Positions 17,395-25,987 of a stretch of 64,000 nt of DNA are shown piece after piece; within the stretch, counting starts at the first letter, position 1, and the number at the start of each line of letters is the position of its first letter. The notes under the pieces are model-generated. The model searched no databases. It was not told the origin of the DNA and saw nothing but the letters and a program-made list of their open reading frames with translations. The stretch is taken from assembly GCF_005938645.2 (NCBI RefSeq), contig NZ_CP042171.1:372001-436000 (forward strand), given 5' to 3'. The position numbers and the translations under genes were made by a program. Origin of the DNA: Pedobacter sp. KBS0701. GTDB lineage: Bacteria > Bacteroidota > Bacteroidia > Sphingobacteriales > Sphingobacteriaceae.

Positions 17395-19317
17395 ATGAAA
17401 AAGACTAATCAGATGAAAAAAATTATATATGCATTTGCTGCCATTGCCTTTTTGAGTTTTGCGCAGTCTTGTAAAAAAGATTCAGAATTTTTAGATAAAC
17501 AACCAACCAGTACCTTGCCCATTGATGCGGTATGGAAAGATCCTAATTTGGTACTAACCGTTGTTGGCGATCTTTACGATCGTTACCCGGATTACCAGAC
17601 CATCGAGGGGTGGTGGGCTTTTACAGATTTTGATGAAGGTTTTGCCTCTGCTAGTGGTGACTATTTTCGCCACCAGAATTTAGAGTATGGTTATGATGCC
17701 TGGAGATACTGGGATATGGGTGTTTATGGTTATGTCCGCGACTTGAATATGTTTATTAAACGTGGGCAGGAATCTACCGCTTTGAAAGCAGAAGACCGCG
17801 ATCGTTTCCTGGCTGAAGCGCGCTTTATCAGGGCGGGGGTATATTTCGAAATGGTAAAAAGAATGGGCGGTGTACCGTTAATCACAACCGTTTTAGATTA
17901 TAATTACAGCGGCGATCCAAGTTACCTTCAGTTTCCAAGGGCAAAAGAAACCGAAATTTATGATTTTGTAATTTCAGAACTTGAAGCTGTAAAAACCATA
18001 CTGCCCGATAATCCGACTGTACAGAGCAGGGCTACAAAAGCTGCGGCACTAGCCATGGAATCGAGAGCAGCATTATATGCGGGTTCAATCGCCAAATACA
18101 GCAACTCACAGTTAAGCCTGCCAGGTGGAGAAGTGGGTATATCATCGGGTCTGGCCAATGCTTATTTTACCAAATCCTTAGCTGCCGCAAAAGAGATTAT
18201 CGATGGCGGCAAATATTCGCTTTACAAAAAGAACCCTAATCTATCTGAAAATTTCGCCGCGCTTTTTACTGATAAAGGCAGTAATCCGGAAGTGATTTTT
18301 GCAAAAGATTTTAAATTGAAAACCAATAAAGCTCATGGTTTTACCATCGATAACCAGCCACGTTCTTCTGCAGAGGAAGCGCAGGGCGGGCGGTTAAACC
18401 CATCTTTAAACCTGGTGCAGTCTTTCGAAAAACTGGATAACACTTATGCATCGCTGGCTTCGGTTGATGGAAGTGGTAACCCAGTTTATTACAGTGGTAT
18501 TACTGATATTTTTGTAGGTCGTGATGCACGTTTGGCTGGAACCGTGATTCTTCCGGGAACGCAGTTTAAAGGTAAAACCGTTGATATCTGGGCTGGCTAT
18601 CAATTAGCCGATGGCTCTATCGTAACAGGTGATAATTTTGGACAGACCAAAACAAATGTACTTCCGGGCAATGCAGGTTCGGTACAGGTGGTTGGTGCCG
18701 ATGGTCCTGTAGATGGACTCGAATTCAGTGCACAATCAGGTTTTTATGTACGCAAATATTTAGATCCGGCAACAGGTTCAGGCCAGATCGGTACCCGGAG
18801 TGATGTTTGGTGGATCCGCTACCGTTATGCCGAGGTATTGCTAAATGCAGCCGAAGCAGCTTTTGAACTGGGCGATCCCACTACAGCAGCTAACTACATT
18901 AAACAAGTGAGAGACCGTGCAGGATTAACTGTTGCTTTAACCCCGGCGCAGATCACTTTCGACCGTATTGTACACGAGCGTAAAGTAGAATTAGCTTTTG
19001 AAGGACATGAACTTTGGGATATGAAACGCTGGAGACTGGCTGATAAAGTTTGGAACGGCAATAATATGTCAGCAGCCGATTTCATTAATGCAAACAATAT
19101 TGGCAGCGCAACACGCACCAGTACACAGGTATTTGGTTTGTGGCCGTACAAATATTATAACCCTGGCAACGCAAACCATTTGAAATATGTTTTTAAGGTG
19201 ATTAAACCAAGCCGTGTAACCGCTGCACACCGTTTCCGTATCGGAAATTACTATTCTTCAATCGGGCAGGATGTACTTAACGGAAACCCTAAAATTGTAA
19301 GAAACCCTAACCAATAA
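17395..19317 (+). CDS. SusD/RagB-family outer membrane lipoprotein
   Basis: The 640-residue lipoprotein forms the lid of the SusC barrel and captures glycans on the cell surface. The lipobox is AFLSFAQSC, followed by KKDSEFLDKQPTS, the typical opening of SusD proteins. The N-terminal part (DRDRFLAEARFIRAGVYFEM, then RMGGVPLIT) is the TPR-like scaffold. The C-terminal part has WWIRYRYAEVLLNAAEAAFE and FDRIVHERKVELAFEGHELWD, all hallmarks of the family. It starts one base after the susC stop. A Met six codons in (MKKIIYAFAA, 17413) is an alternative start with a cleaner signal peptide. Glycan specificity cannot be read from the sequence. Confidence 0.95.
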   Translation: MKKTNQMKKIIYAFAAIAFLSFAQSCKKDSEFLDKQPTSTLPIDAVWKDPNLVLTVVGDLYDRYPDYQTIEGWWAFTDFDEGFASASGDYFRHQNLEYGYDAWRYWDMGVYGYVRDLNMFIKRGQESTALKAEDRDRFLAEARFIRAGVYFEMVKRMGGVPLITTVLDYNYSGDPSYLQFPRAKETEIYDFVISELEAVKTILPDNPTVQSRATKAAALAMESRAALYAGSIAKYSNSQLSLPGGEVGISSGLANAYFTKSLAAAKEIIDGGKYSLYKKNPNLSENFAALFTDKGSNPEVIFAKDFKLKTNKAHGFTIDNQPRSSAEEAQGGRLNPSLNLVQSFEKLDNTYASLASVDGSGNPVYYSGITDIFVGRDARLAGTVILPGTQFKGKTVDIWAGYQLADGSIVTGDNFGQTKTNVLPGNAGSVQVVGADGPVDGLEFSAQSGFYVRKYLDPATGSGQIGTRSDVWWIRYRYAEVLLNAAEAAFELGDPTTAANYIKQVRDRAGLTVALTPAQITFDRIVHERKVELAFEGHELWDMKRWRLADKVWNGNNMSAADFINANNIGSATRTSTQVFGLWPYKYYNPGNANHLKYVFKVIKPSRVTAAHRFRIGNYYSSIGQDVLNGNPKIVRNPNQ

Positions 19318-19329
19318 GCAGATATAGAT

Positions 19330-20031
19330 ATGAAAATTAGATTTTATTTCATGATAGGGGCAATTATTGCAGTGCTTTTTGCTTCATGTAAAAAAGACAA
19401 CTACGATGCACCTGAAGCCGATTTTACCGGACGGATTGTTTATAAAGGAGAACCCATCAGTGTCCAGTATGGTCAGGTTAATTTCGAACTCTGGCAGTCG
19501 GGTTTTGGTAACTATTCTGCACTGAACGTTAATGTGAGCCAGGATGGAGCCTATTCTGCCAAATTATTCAGTGGAGATTATAAATTGGTTTTTTCGCCGA
19601 ATCAGGGACCTTTTTTATGGAAAAAGAATGCTGCCGGAAGACAGGATACCATTGCGGTAAACATTAGCGGCAGTAAAATCATGGATATCGAGGTAATGCC
19701 TTACTACATGATCCGCGGAGCCGCAATTACCGCTGCAGCAGGCAAAATAAATGCTTTTTGCAAGCTCGAAAAAATCATTACCAATGCCGATGGGAAGGAT
19801 ATAGAAAACGTATCGTTGTATATTAATAAAACACAATTTGTTGATGGCAGCAATAATATTGCTACCCAGCAGATCAGTGGTGCAGCCATCGCCGACCTCA
19901 ATAACCTGAACATGAGTGTTACGATCCCAGACATTACACCCAGTCAAAATTATGTTTTTGCCCGGATAGGCGTTAAAATTGCCGGTGTTGACGATTTGAT
20001 TTTTACACCTGTAAGTAAAATAGGTTTTTAG
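19330..20031 (+). CDS. DUF3823 domain lipoprotein
   Basis: The 233-residue lipoprotein has the lipobox AVLFASC followed by KKDNYDAPEADFTGRIVYKG. The rest is an all-beta protein matching the DUF3823 pattern, with an N-terminal carboxypeptidase-regulatory-like fold (SQDGAYSAKLFSGDYKLVF) and a second beta domain. Genes of this type regularly follow SusD in Bacteroidota and are thought to be surface glycan-binding proteins, which is the best guess here. It starts 12 bases after susD and is probably the third cistron of the operon. Confidence 0.8.
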   Translation: MKIRFYFMIGAIIAVLFASCKKDNYDAPEADFTGRIVYKGEPISVQYGQVNFELWQSGFGNYSALNVNVSQDGAYSAKLFSGDYKLVFSPNQGPFLWKKNAAGRQDTIAVNISGSKIMDIEVMPYYMIRGAAITAAAGKINAFCKLEKIITNADGKDIENVSLYINKTQFVDGSNNIATQQISGAAIADLNNLNMSVTIPDITPSQNYVFARIGVKIAGVDDLIFTPVSKIGF

Positions 20032-20064
20032 TTAAAAGAGTAAGCGTATTGTAAATGTAGAATT

Positions 20065-20127
20065 GTCATCCTGAGCCTGGCGAAGGACCTTCCTTATAGG
20101 CGAGGCATTTCGACGGGCTCAACGTGA
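20065..20127. repeat. REP-like inverted pair, GTCATCCTGAGC type
   Basis: GTCATCCTGAGCCTGGCGAA (20065-20084) faces ATTTCGACGGGCTCAACGTGAC truncated to its core at 20107-20127. The reverse complement of the second arm reads GTCACGTTGAGCCCGTCGAA, so the arms match at most positions with a 20-base spacer. It lies in the 244-base spacer after the DUF3823 gene. Confidence 0.65.
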
Positions 20128-20145
20128 CCTATTTGCGAGGTCGGT

Positions 20146-20174
20146 CGTCATTCCCAATCAGGTTGGGAATGACG
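20146..20174. repeat. Perfect 12-bp hairpin, CGTCATTCCCAA type
   Basis: CGTCATTCCCAA (20146-20157) and TTGGGAATGACG (20163-20174) are perfectly complementary around TCAGG. The same outer arms recur at 23623-23692 and, more diverged, at 25744-25882. No T-run follows, so it is classed as a repeat, although it may slow transcription after the SusCD operon. Confidence 0.7.
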
Positions 20175-20275
20175 AACTATCGAAATACTATTCTATCCTA
20201 AAATTGGATATAATACTTTTTGAATATCATATATGTCTTAATAATCAGTATCTTACCCTTAGCAGATCATATTAA

Positions 20276-21241
20276 ATGAAATATATTTACGCCCTTTTTT
20301 TATGCTTCTCACTCTGTTCCATTAGCAAAGAAATACTTGCAAAACCGCTAAATGATACCCTTTATCTAGCCGATCCGACCATTTTTGTTGATAAAGGCAA
20401 TTATTATCTATATGGTACCAGTAGTGATCAGGGTTTTTTGGTTTATTTTTCAAAAGACCTTAAAACCTGGAGTAAAAAGGCAGAAAATAATGGATTTGCT
20501 TTAAAAAAGGGCGATGCATTTGGGAGCAAAGATTTTTGGGCACCACAGGTATTTAAAAGAGGAAATACTTATTATATGGCCTACACCGCCGATGAACAGA
20601 TTGCTATTGCCTGGAGCAAAAGTCCTTTAGGTCCATTTAAACAGGAAACGTTAAAAGCCATTTCTGGCACGGGAAAACAGATCGATCCCTTTGTATTTAC
20701 CGATGCTGATGGGAAAAATTATCTTTATCATGTAAAACTGGCAAATGGTAACCGGATTTATGTATCCGAACTGAAGGCCGATTTTTCGGATGTCATCCCA
20801 AACACCGCAAAAGAATGTTTATCAGGAACCGAATTTTGGGAAAATACCCCAAAAACCGATTGGCCGGTAACTGAAGGTCCAACGGTACTCAAAAAAGATC
20901 AGCTTTATTACCTTTTTTATTCAGCAAACGATTTTAGAAATCCCGATTATGCTGTAGGTTATGCCACTTCAAGTTCGCCCACAGGGCCTTGGATAAAATA
21001 TGCAGGTAACCCGATCATCAGTAAAAAATTATTGAAAATAAACGGTACTGGTCATGGCGATTTTTTTACCGATAAAAATGGGGCTATGCAGTATGTATTT
21101 CACACTCATCATAACAATCAAAAAGTATCGCCGAGGGCTACAGCTATTATAAAGGCTGCTTTTGCGAAAGATAAAAATGGTACTGAACAGATGCAGGTCG
21201 ACCCTAAAAGTTTTCGCTTTTTAATGCAGGGCGTAAATTGA
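20276..21241 (+). CDS. Glycoside hydrolase family 43 enzyme
   Basis: The 321-residue protein has a signal peptide (MKYIYALFLCFSLCSISKEILA) and a five-bladed GH43 propeller. The three catalytic acids are visible: the base Asp33 in LADPTIFVDKGNYYLYGTS, the pKa-tuning Asp137 in QIDPFVFTD and the acid Glu200 in PVTEGPTVLKKD. FWAPQVF is the usual second-blade motif. GH43 enzymes invert alpha-L-arabinofuranosides or beta-xylosides; which one cannot be decided here. It is the first enzyme gene after SusCD in this locus, separated from it by a repeat-rich spacer, so it may have its own promoter. Confidence 0.9.
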   Translation: MKYIYALFLCFSLCSISKEILAKPLNDTLYLADPTIFVDKGNYYLYGTSSDQGFLVYFSKDLKTWSKKAENNGFALKKGDAFGSKDFWAPQVFKRGNTYYMAYTADEQIAIAWSKSPLGPFKQETLKAISGTGKQIDPFVFTDADGKNYLYHVKLANGNRIYVSELKADFSDVIPNTAKECLSGTEFWENTPKTDWPVTEGPTVLKKDQLYYLFYSANDFRNPDYAVGYATSSSPTGPWIKYAGNPIISKKLLKINGTGHGDFFTDKNGAMQYVFHTHHNNQKVSPRATAIIKAAFAKDKNGTEQMQVDPKSFRFLMQGVN

Positions 21242-21360
21242 TTGCTTTTGTAGAAATATTGAAACAAAAGAATGCGGGTTTCAGAAAAGAAATCACTTTT
21301 TTTAAAGATTGAGAAAATACAGTAGTCTGAAAAAAAAACAGCAGGTGTAAAGCGTTAAAA

Positions 21361-22398
21361 ATGAATAAATTGAAAATAAAATTACTGTTCGTACTGTGCC
21401 TGTTGGTAATGGAAGGGTTAAATGCACAAACATTTACCAATCCCCTGTTGCCATCCGGTGCCGATCCTTATAGCTATTATAAAGATGGTTATTACTATTA
21501 TACCCATACCACTGGTAACCGCGTAGACCTTTGGAAAACCAAAACCCTTGATGGCCTTAAAAATGCCGAGCGGAAAACCATCTGGAAAGCACCTGCCGGC
21601 ACGATGTACAGTAAAGAAATATGGGCACCTGAAGTGATGTTTTTGAGGGGAAAATGGTATGCTTATTTTGCTGCAGATGATGGCAAAAATGAAAACCACC
21701 GCATGTACGTATTGGAAAACGCTTCCATCGATCCGATGAAGGGGGAGTGGGTATTTAAAGGCAAGATTGCCGATCCTACCAATAAATGGGCCATAGATGG
21801 CGATGTAATCGATTTTAAAGGCCAGTTATACATGATCTGGTCCGGATGGGAAGGAGACCAGAACGGTAAGCAGGAAATTTTTATCGCCAAACTTAAAAAT
21901 CCATGGACGGTTGATGGGAACCGCGTAAAAATTTCTACCCCAAAATTTGACTGGGAAAAAATAGGCGACCTGGGCGGTGGTGCCCACGTTGATGTAAACG
22001 AGGGGCCACAGTTTCTGGTACATGACAGTAAAATTTTTATCGTCTATTCAGCCAGCGGCTGCTGGACTGATTTTTATGCACTGGGCATGCTTTCAGCTTC
22101 AGGAAAAAGCAACCTGCTCGACCCAAAATCCTGGACGAAAGCCGATCAGCCTGTTTTTCAACAATCACCAAAAGATGGTGTTTACGCTCCGGGGCACAAT
22201 TCGTTTTTTAAATCTCCTGATGGGAAAGAAGACTGGATCCTTTACCATGCAAACGATAAACCAGGGCAGGGCTGTGGTGGCTTCCGTTCTCCAAGGGCAC
22301 AAAAATTTACCTGGAATGCTGATGGTACACCAAATTTTGGAACTCCGGTAAAACCGGGCGAAAGTTTAACCTCACCATCAAACCACCATAATAACTAA
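21361..22398 (+). CDS. Glycoside hydrolase family 43 enzyme (second copy, different subgroup)
   Basis: The 345-residue protein has a signal peptide ending LNAQ and a GH43 propeller. Catalytic acids: base Asp35 in PSGADPYSYYKDGYYYY, Asp146 or Asp148 in KWAIDGDVIDFKGQLYMIW, and acid Glu214 in DVNEGPQFLVHDSKIFIVYS. The motif EIWAPEVMFLRGKWYAYF is typical. It differs clearly from the first GH43 in the first motif and in length, so it is probably not a recent duplicate. It resembles enzymes annotated as arabinan endo- or exo-acting, but the substrate is not proven. The next gene starts 15 bases downstream. Confidence 0.9.
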   Translation: MNKLKIKLLFVLCLLVMEGLNAQTFTNPLLPSGADPYSYYKDGYYYYTHTTGNRVDLWKTKTLDGLKNAERKTIWKAPAGTMYSKEIWAPEVMFLRGKWYAYFAADDGKNENHRMYVLENASIDPMKGEWVFKGKIADPTNKWAIDGDVIDFKGQLYMIWSGWEGDQNGKQEIFIAKLKNPWTVDGNRVKISTPKFDWEKIGDLGGGAHVDVNEGPQFLVHDSKIFIVYSASGCWTDFYALGMLSASGKSNLLDPKSWTKADQPVFQQSPKDGVYAPGHNSFFKSPDGKEDWILYHANDKPGQGCGGFRSPRAQKFTWNADGTPNFGTPVKPGESLTSPSNHHNN

Positions 22399-22413
22399 TC
22401 AGATATAACCGAT

Positions 22414-23493
22414 ATGAACCTAAAAAACTATGTTGTCCTTGCTGTAATGAGCCTAAGCATCAGCACGGGCTTTGCACAAAAAACAAAAAAAAGCACCGAA
22501 CCTGCAAAGGTTTGGTCAGTAGAAAAAGCCAATGCCTGGTATAGCGAGCACAAATGGTTAACCGGCGCAAATTACATTCCATCTAATGCCATCAACCAGT
22601 TGGAGATGTGGCAGGCAGATACTTTTTCCCCCGATCTGATCGACAAAGAGCTGGGCTGGGCAGAAAGTATCGGCTTTAATACGCTTCGTGTGTTTTTATA
22701 CAGTAAAGCCTGGAGCCAGGATCCGACAGGTTTCAAAAAACGCATAGACCAGTTTGTAGCCATTACCCAAAAACATGGCATCAAGCCCATGTTTGTGTTC
22801 TTTGATGATTGCTGGAACAAAACTTCGGCCATTGGCAAACAACCTGAACCAAAAACAGGCATCCATAATTCGGGCTGGTTACAGGATCCTGGCGATCCGG
22901 CTTTCAAAGAAGAAGCTAACTTCCCCGAACTGGAAAAATATGTAAAAGACGTGCTTACCCATTTTGCACACGACAAAAGAATTTTACTTTGGGATTTATA
23001 TAACGAACCCGGAAACAGCGGAAAATTGGAAGCAACTATTCCTTTGTTAAATAAAACCATCAGCTGGGCACGCGCAGTTAATCCCGATCAGCCTATTTCC
23101 ATTGGGTTGTGGAGCTGGGGTTTCGAAAAACTGAATGCCATACAACTCGCCAATTCGGATATCATCACCTACCATAATTACGAGGCACCAGAATGGCACC
23201 AACGTACCATCGACCTGCTGAAGGCCAATGGAAGACCATTGATCTGTACCGAATATATGGCGCGATCACGTAACAGCCGTTTTTCCAATATCCTCCCAAT
23301 GCTTAAAAACGAGAATGTTGGCGCTATCAACTGGGGTTTTGCCGCAGGTAAAACCAATACCAAATATGCCTGGGATACCCCACTTGCCGATGGATCTGAT
23401 CCGATTGAATGGTTCCACGAAATTTTTCAGCCTGATGGTACGCCTTACCGCCAGGAAGAAGTTAATCTGATCAAAAAACTCAATAACAAATAA
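22414..23493 (+). CDS. Clan GH-A TIM-barrel glycoside hydrolase (GH5-like, cellulase-family)
   Basis: The 359-residue protein has a signal peptide (VMSLSISTGFAQ) and a TIM barrel. The clan GH-A acid/base Glu198 lies in LLWDLYNEPGNSG and the nucleophile Glu280 in RPLICTEYMARS. The motif LGWAESIGFNTLRVFLYSKAW is the first barrel strand, and the barrel closes with GAINWGFAAGKTNTKYAW. Such proteins are usually annotated cellulase-family or 1,4-beta-xylanase, but the substrate varies widely and some are unclassified. It follows the second GH43 by 15 bases and belongs to the same transcript. In this locus it likely cuts a backbone or a beta-linked side chain. Confidence 0.82.
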   Translation: MNLKNYVVLAVMSLSISTGFAQKTKKSTEPAKVWSVEKANAWYSEHKWLTGANYIPSNAINQLEMWQADTFSPDLIDKELGWAESIGFNTLRVFLYSKAWSQDPTGFKKRIDQFVAITQKHGIKPMFVFFDDCWNKTSAIGKQPEPKTGIHNSGWLQDPGDPAFKEEANFPELEKYVKDVLTHFAHDKRILLWDLYNEPGNSGKLEATIPLLNKTISWARAVNPDQPISIGLWSWGFEKLNAIQLANSDIITYHNYEAPEWHQRTIDLLKANGRPLICTEYMARSRNSRFSNILPMLKNENVGAINWGFAAGKTNTKYAWDTPLADGSDPIEWFHEIFQPDGTPYRQEEVNLIKKLNNK

Positions 23494-23538
23494 ATATTAT
23501 CAGTAGGGTGATCAGAAGAAGAACTTTATAAAAATTAT

Positions 23539-23692
23539 TGTCAGTCTGAGCGGAGTCGAAGACCCTTAGTTGAAAAAAAAGTCCTTCTACAGGCTGCCAT
23601 TGACAGGTTTCACTATAGGGTTCGTCATTCTCGCGTAGGCGGGAATCTTAAAGCTTATTGCATTAAGATTCCCAATCGGGTTGGGAATGACG
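23539..23692. repeat. REP-like single arm plus nested palindrome in a 329-base spacer
   Basis: A TGTCAGTCTGAGCGGAGTCGA arm begins at 23539 and has lost most of its partner. The nested palindrome at 23623-23692 has outer arms CGTCATTC and GAATGACG, and inner arms GGGAATCTTAA (23641-23651) and TTAAGATTCCC (23663-23673). The same composition is seen at 25744. No gene is supported in 23494-23822, the spacer in front of the GH2 gene. Confidence 0.65.
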
Positions 23693-23822
23693 ACTCCTCG
23701 CAGCCTATCAATTCAAAAAATGTGATTTATATTGGTTTTTACGAAATAAGTAAACCCTCAGGAAACTATTCTCTGCTCAAATTAGCAACATTACCCAACC
23801 TCAACACTCAAATTTTAAACCA

Positions 23823-25676
23823 ATGAATAAAAAAGTATCTATTTTCTTATCGCTGATGGGGCTTTCGCTTTCCCTGTCCGCACAGCAGCAAGACAAATCG
23901 TGGTCGATGGTGAAAGGAAAAATCTCTTCACCATGGGCACAGGAAGTTAACCCTAAGGATGTATTACCAGAATATCCCCGCCCTCAGCTTGAGCGCACTG
24001 GTAACTGGAAAAACCTGAACGGCCTTTGGGATTATGCCATTTCTGAAAAATCGCAGCGTCTGGCCATTAATCAGGGTAAAATACTTGTTCCATTTGCGGT
24101 AGAATCAGCACTTTCGGGGGTGGGTAAAACTGTCGGGAAAGACAGTTTGTTATGGTACAAAACCACATTTACGGTTCCTTCAAATATGAAAGGCAAAGAA
24201 ATTTTACTTCATTTCGGTGCTGTTGACTGGAGAACAACTGTAAGCCTTAACGGCAAAGAGGTGGGGAAACATGAAGGTGGTTTTGATCCTTTTAGTTTTA
24301 ATATTACGCCATTTTTAAATAAAAGTGGTAGCCAAACCTTAACTGTAGAAGTTTGGGATCCGACAGATGAAGGACCTCAACCGAGGGGCAAACAGGTTAA
24401 AAGACCTGAAGGCATCTGGTACACTCCGGTAACCGGTATCTGGCAAACGGTATGGATCGAAGCGGTAAACAAATCACATATCGATCACATTAAAATAACC
24501 CCTGACATTGATCATCAATCATTGGCTGTTACATCAGTTTTAACGGGGGCTGCTTCAGGTGACCAGGTAAAAGTTTCGGCCTGGGATGGCACAACAAAGG
24601 TTGCCGAACAAACCGGTGATGGCAATGCCGCAATTACCTTAAAAATTGCTAATCCAAAGTTATGGAGTCCCAGGAGCCCGTTTTTATACGATTTAAAAGT
24701 AGAGCTACTGGCTAAAAACAAAAAAGTTGATGAGGTGAAAAGCTATTTCGCCATGCGTAAAAGCTCGATCGGGAAAGACAAGAATGGCATACAGCGAATG
24801 TTATTGAACAACGAATTTGTTTTTCAGTACGGTCCGCTTGATCAGGGATGGTGGCCGGACGGTCTGTACACCGCACCGACCGATGCTGCTTTGAAATTCG
24901 ATGTGGATAAAACCAAAGAAATGGGCTTCAATATGATTAGGAAACACATTAAGGTAGAACCAGCCCGTTGGTACTATTATTGCGATAAAGCCGGAATGCT
25001 GGTTTGGCAGGATATGCCGAGCGGCGATCTGGGTAATGGCTGGGAAAACCGTCCGGGTATTTTAGACCATGGCTCGGATCAAAACAGGACTGCTGAATCA
25101 GAAGGTTATTACAAAAAAGAATGGAACGCCATTATTGATGCACTTTATAATGTGCCTTCTATCGTAGTGTGGACACCTTTTAATGAAGCCTGGGGGCAGT
25201 TTAAAACCGTAGAAATTGCCAAATGGACCAAGGAGAAAGATCCTACCAGATTGGTAAATACGGCCAGTGGGGGTAATTTCCATCCAATAGGCGACATTAT
25301 CGATCTGCATAACTACCCACATCCTGCAATGCCAAGTCCTGATTATTTTGGAAAAGAATATGCGTTGGTGTTAGGTGAGTTTGGAGGTCTTGGTCTTCCT
25401 ATCGACGGGCATGTGTGGCAACAGAAAAATAACTGGGGTTATCAAAGTTTCAAAAATAAGACTGATTTATTTAACAAATACGCAGAGTTTGCCAAACGTT
25501 TGGAGCAATTGATCCCGCTAGGACTTTCGGCCGGAGTTTACACCCAGACTACTGATGTGGAGGTAGAAACCAACGGATTAATGACCTACGATAGGAAAGA
25601 CATCAAATTTTCAGAAGCACAGATGAAAGCTTTGCATGATAAATTATATCAGATTAACGTACCGGTGCAGAAATAA
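23823..25676 (+). CDS. Glycoside hydrolase family 2 enzyme
   Basis: The 617-residue protein has a signal peptide (MNKKVSIFLSLMGLSLSLSAQ), then the GH2 order: sugar-binding jelly roll (NWKNLNGLWDYAI; VDWRTTVSLNGKEVGKHEGG), Ig-like domain, and TIM barrel from about 300. The acid/base Glu455 is in TPFNEAWGQF and the nucleophile Glu519 in LVLGEFGGLG. The family includes beta-galactosidases, beta-glucuronidases, beta-mannosidases and others, all retaining. The VWQDMPSGDLGNGWENR loop is typical of a short Bacteroidota GH2 subgroup without C-terminal accessory domains. Substrate unknown; in this locus a beta-galactoside or beta-arabinoside cap is plausible. Repeat-rich spacers flank it on both sides. 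Confidence 0.9.
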   Translation: MNKKVSIFLSLMGLSLSLSAQQQDKSWSMVKGKISSPWAQEVNPKDVLPEYPRPQLERTGNWKNLNGLWDYAISEKSQRLAINQGKILVPFAVESALSGVGKTVGKDSLLWYKTTFTVPSNMKGKEILLHFGAVDWRTTVSLNGKEVGKHEGGFDPFSFNITPFLNKSGSQTLTVEVWDPTDEGPQPRGKQVKRPEGIWYTPVTGIWQTVWIEAVNKSHIDHIKITPDIDHQSLAVTSVLTGAASGDQVKVSAWDGTTKVAEQTGDGNAAITLKIANPKLWSPRSPFLYDLKVELLAKNKKVDEVKSYFAMRKSSIGKDKNGIQRMLLNNEFVFQYGPLDQGWWPDGLYTAPTDAALKFDVDKTKEMGFNMIRKHIKVEPARWYYYCDKAGMLVWQDMPSGDLGNGWENRPGILDHGSDQNRTAESEGYYKKEWNAIIDALYNVPSIVVWTPFNEAWGQFKTVEIAKWTKEKDPTRLVNTASGGNFHPIGDIIDLHNYPHPAMPSPDYFGKEYALVLGEFGGLGLPIDGHVWQQKNNWGYQSFKNKTDLFNKYAEFAKRLEQLIPLGLSAGVYTQTTDVEVETNGLMTYDRKDIKFSEAQMKALHDKLYQINVPVQK

Positions 25677-25743
25677 AATGCTATAAAATCGTCATATCAA
25701 CTGTGCTGCTCTTCGCTCTATTGACAGCATCCACTAGTGTGGT

Positions 25744-25882
25744 CGTCATTCTCGCGCATGCGGGAATCTTAAAGCGCTTGCATTACGATTATTTATCAGT
25801 TTTCCTTTTTACTCAGAGGCATTCATGAGCACTCCGTGGTCCCAATCGACCCGATAGCTAGGCTATCGGGTTGCAAATGACG
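25744..25882. repeat. Diverged copy of the CGTCATTC palindrome with an inner 10-bp hairpin
   Basis: The left part CGTCATTCTCGCGCATGCGG and the following GAATCTTAAAGC nearly match 23623 onward. The right half is interrupted and ends GCAAATGACG. Inside the right half lies ACCCGATAGC (25849-25858) facing GCTATCGGGT (25862-25871), a perfect 10-bp hairpin. It occupies most of the 311-base spacer 25677-25987, in which no gene is supported. Confidence 0.6.
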
Positions 25883-25987
25883 ATCTCTTGCAGTCTAAAA
25901 TTCTGAGTAAAAAAGCTGTCACTCATATTGATTTTTATACAATAAATTACCACTCTGAATGACGATTTTTTTTGAATAGATTTATTA

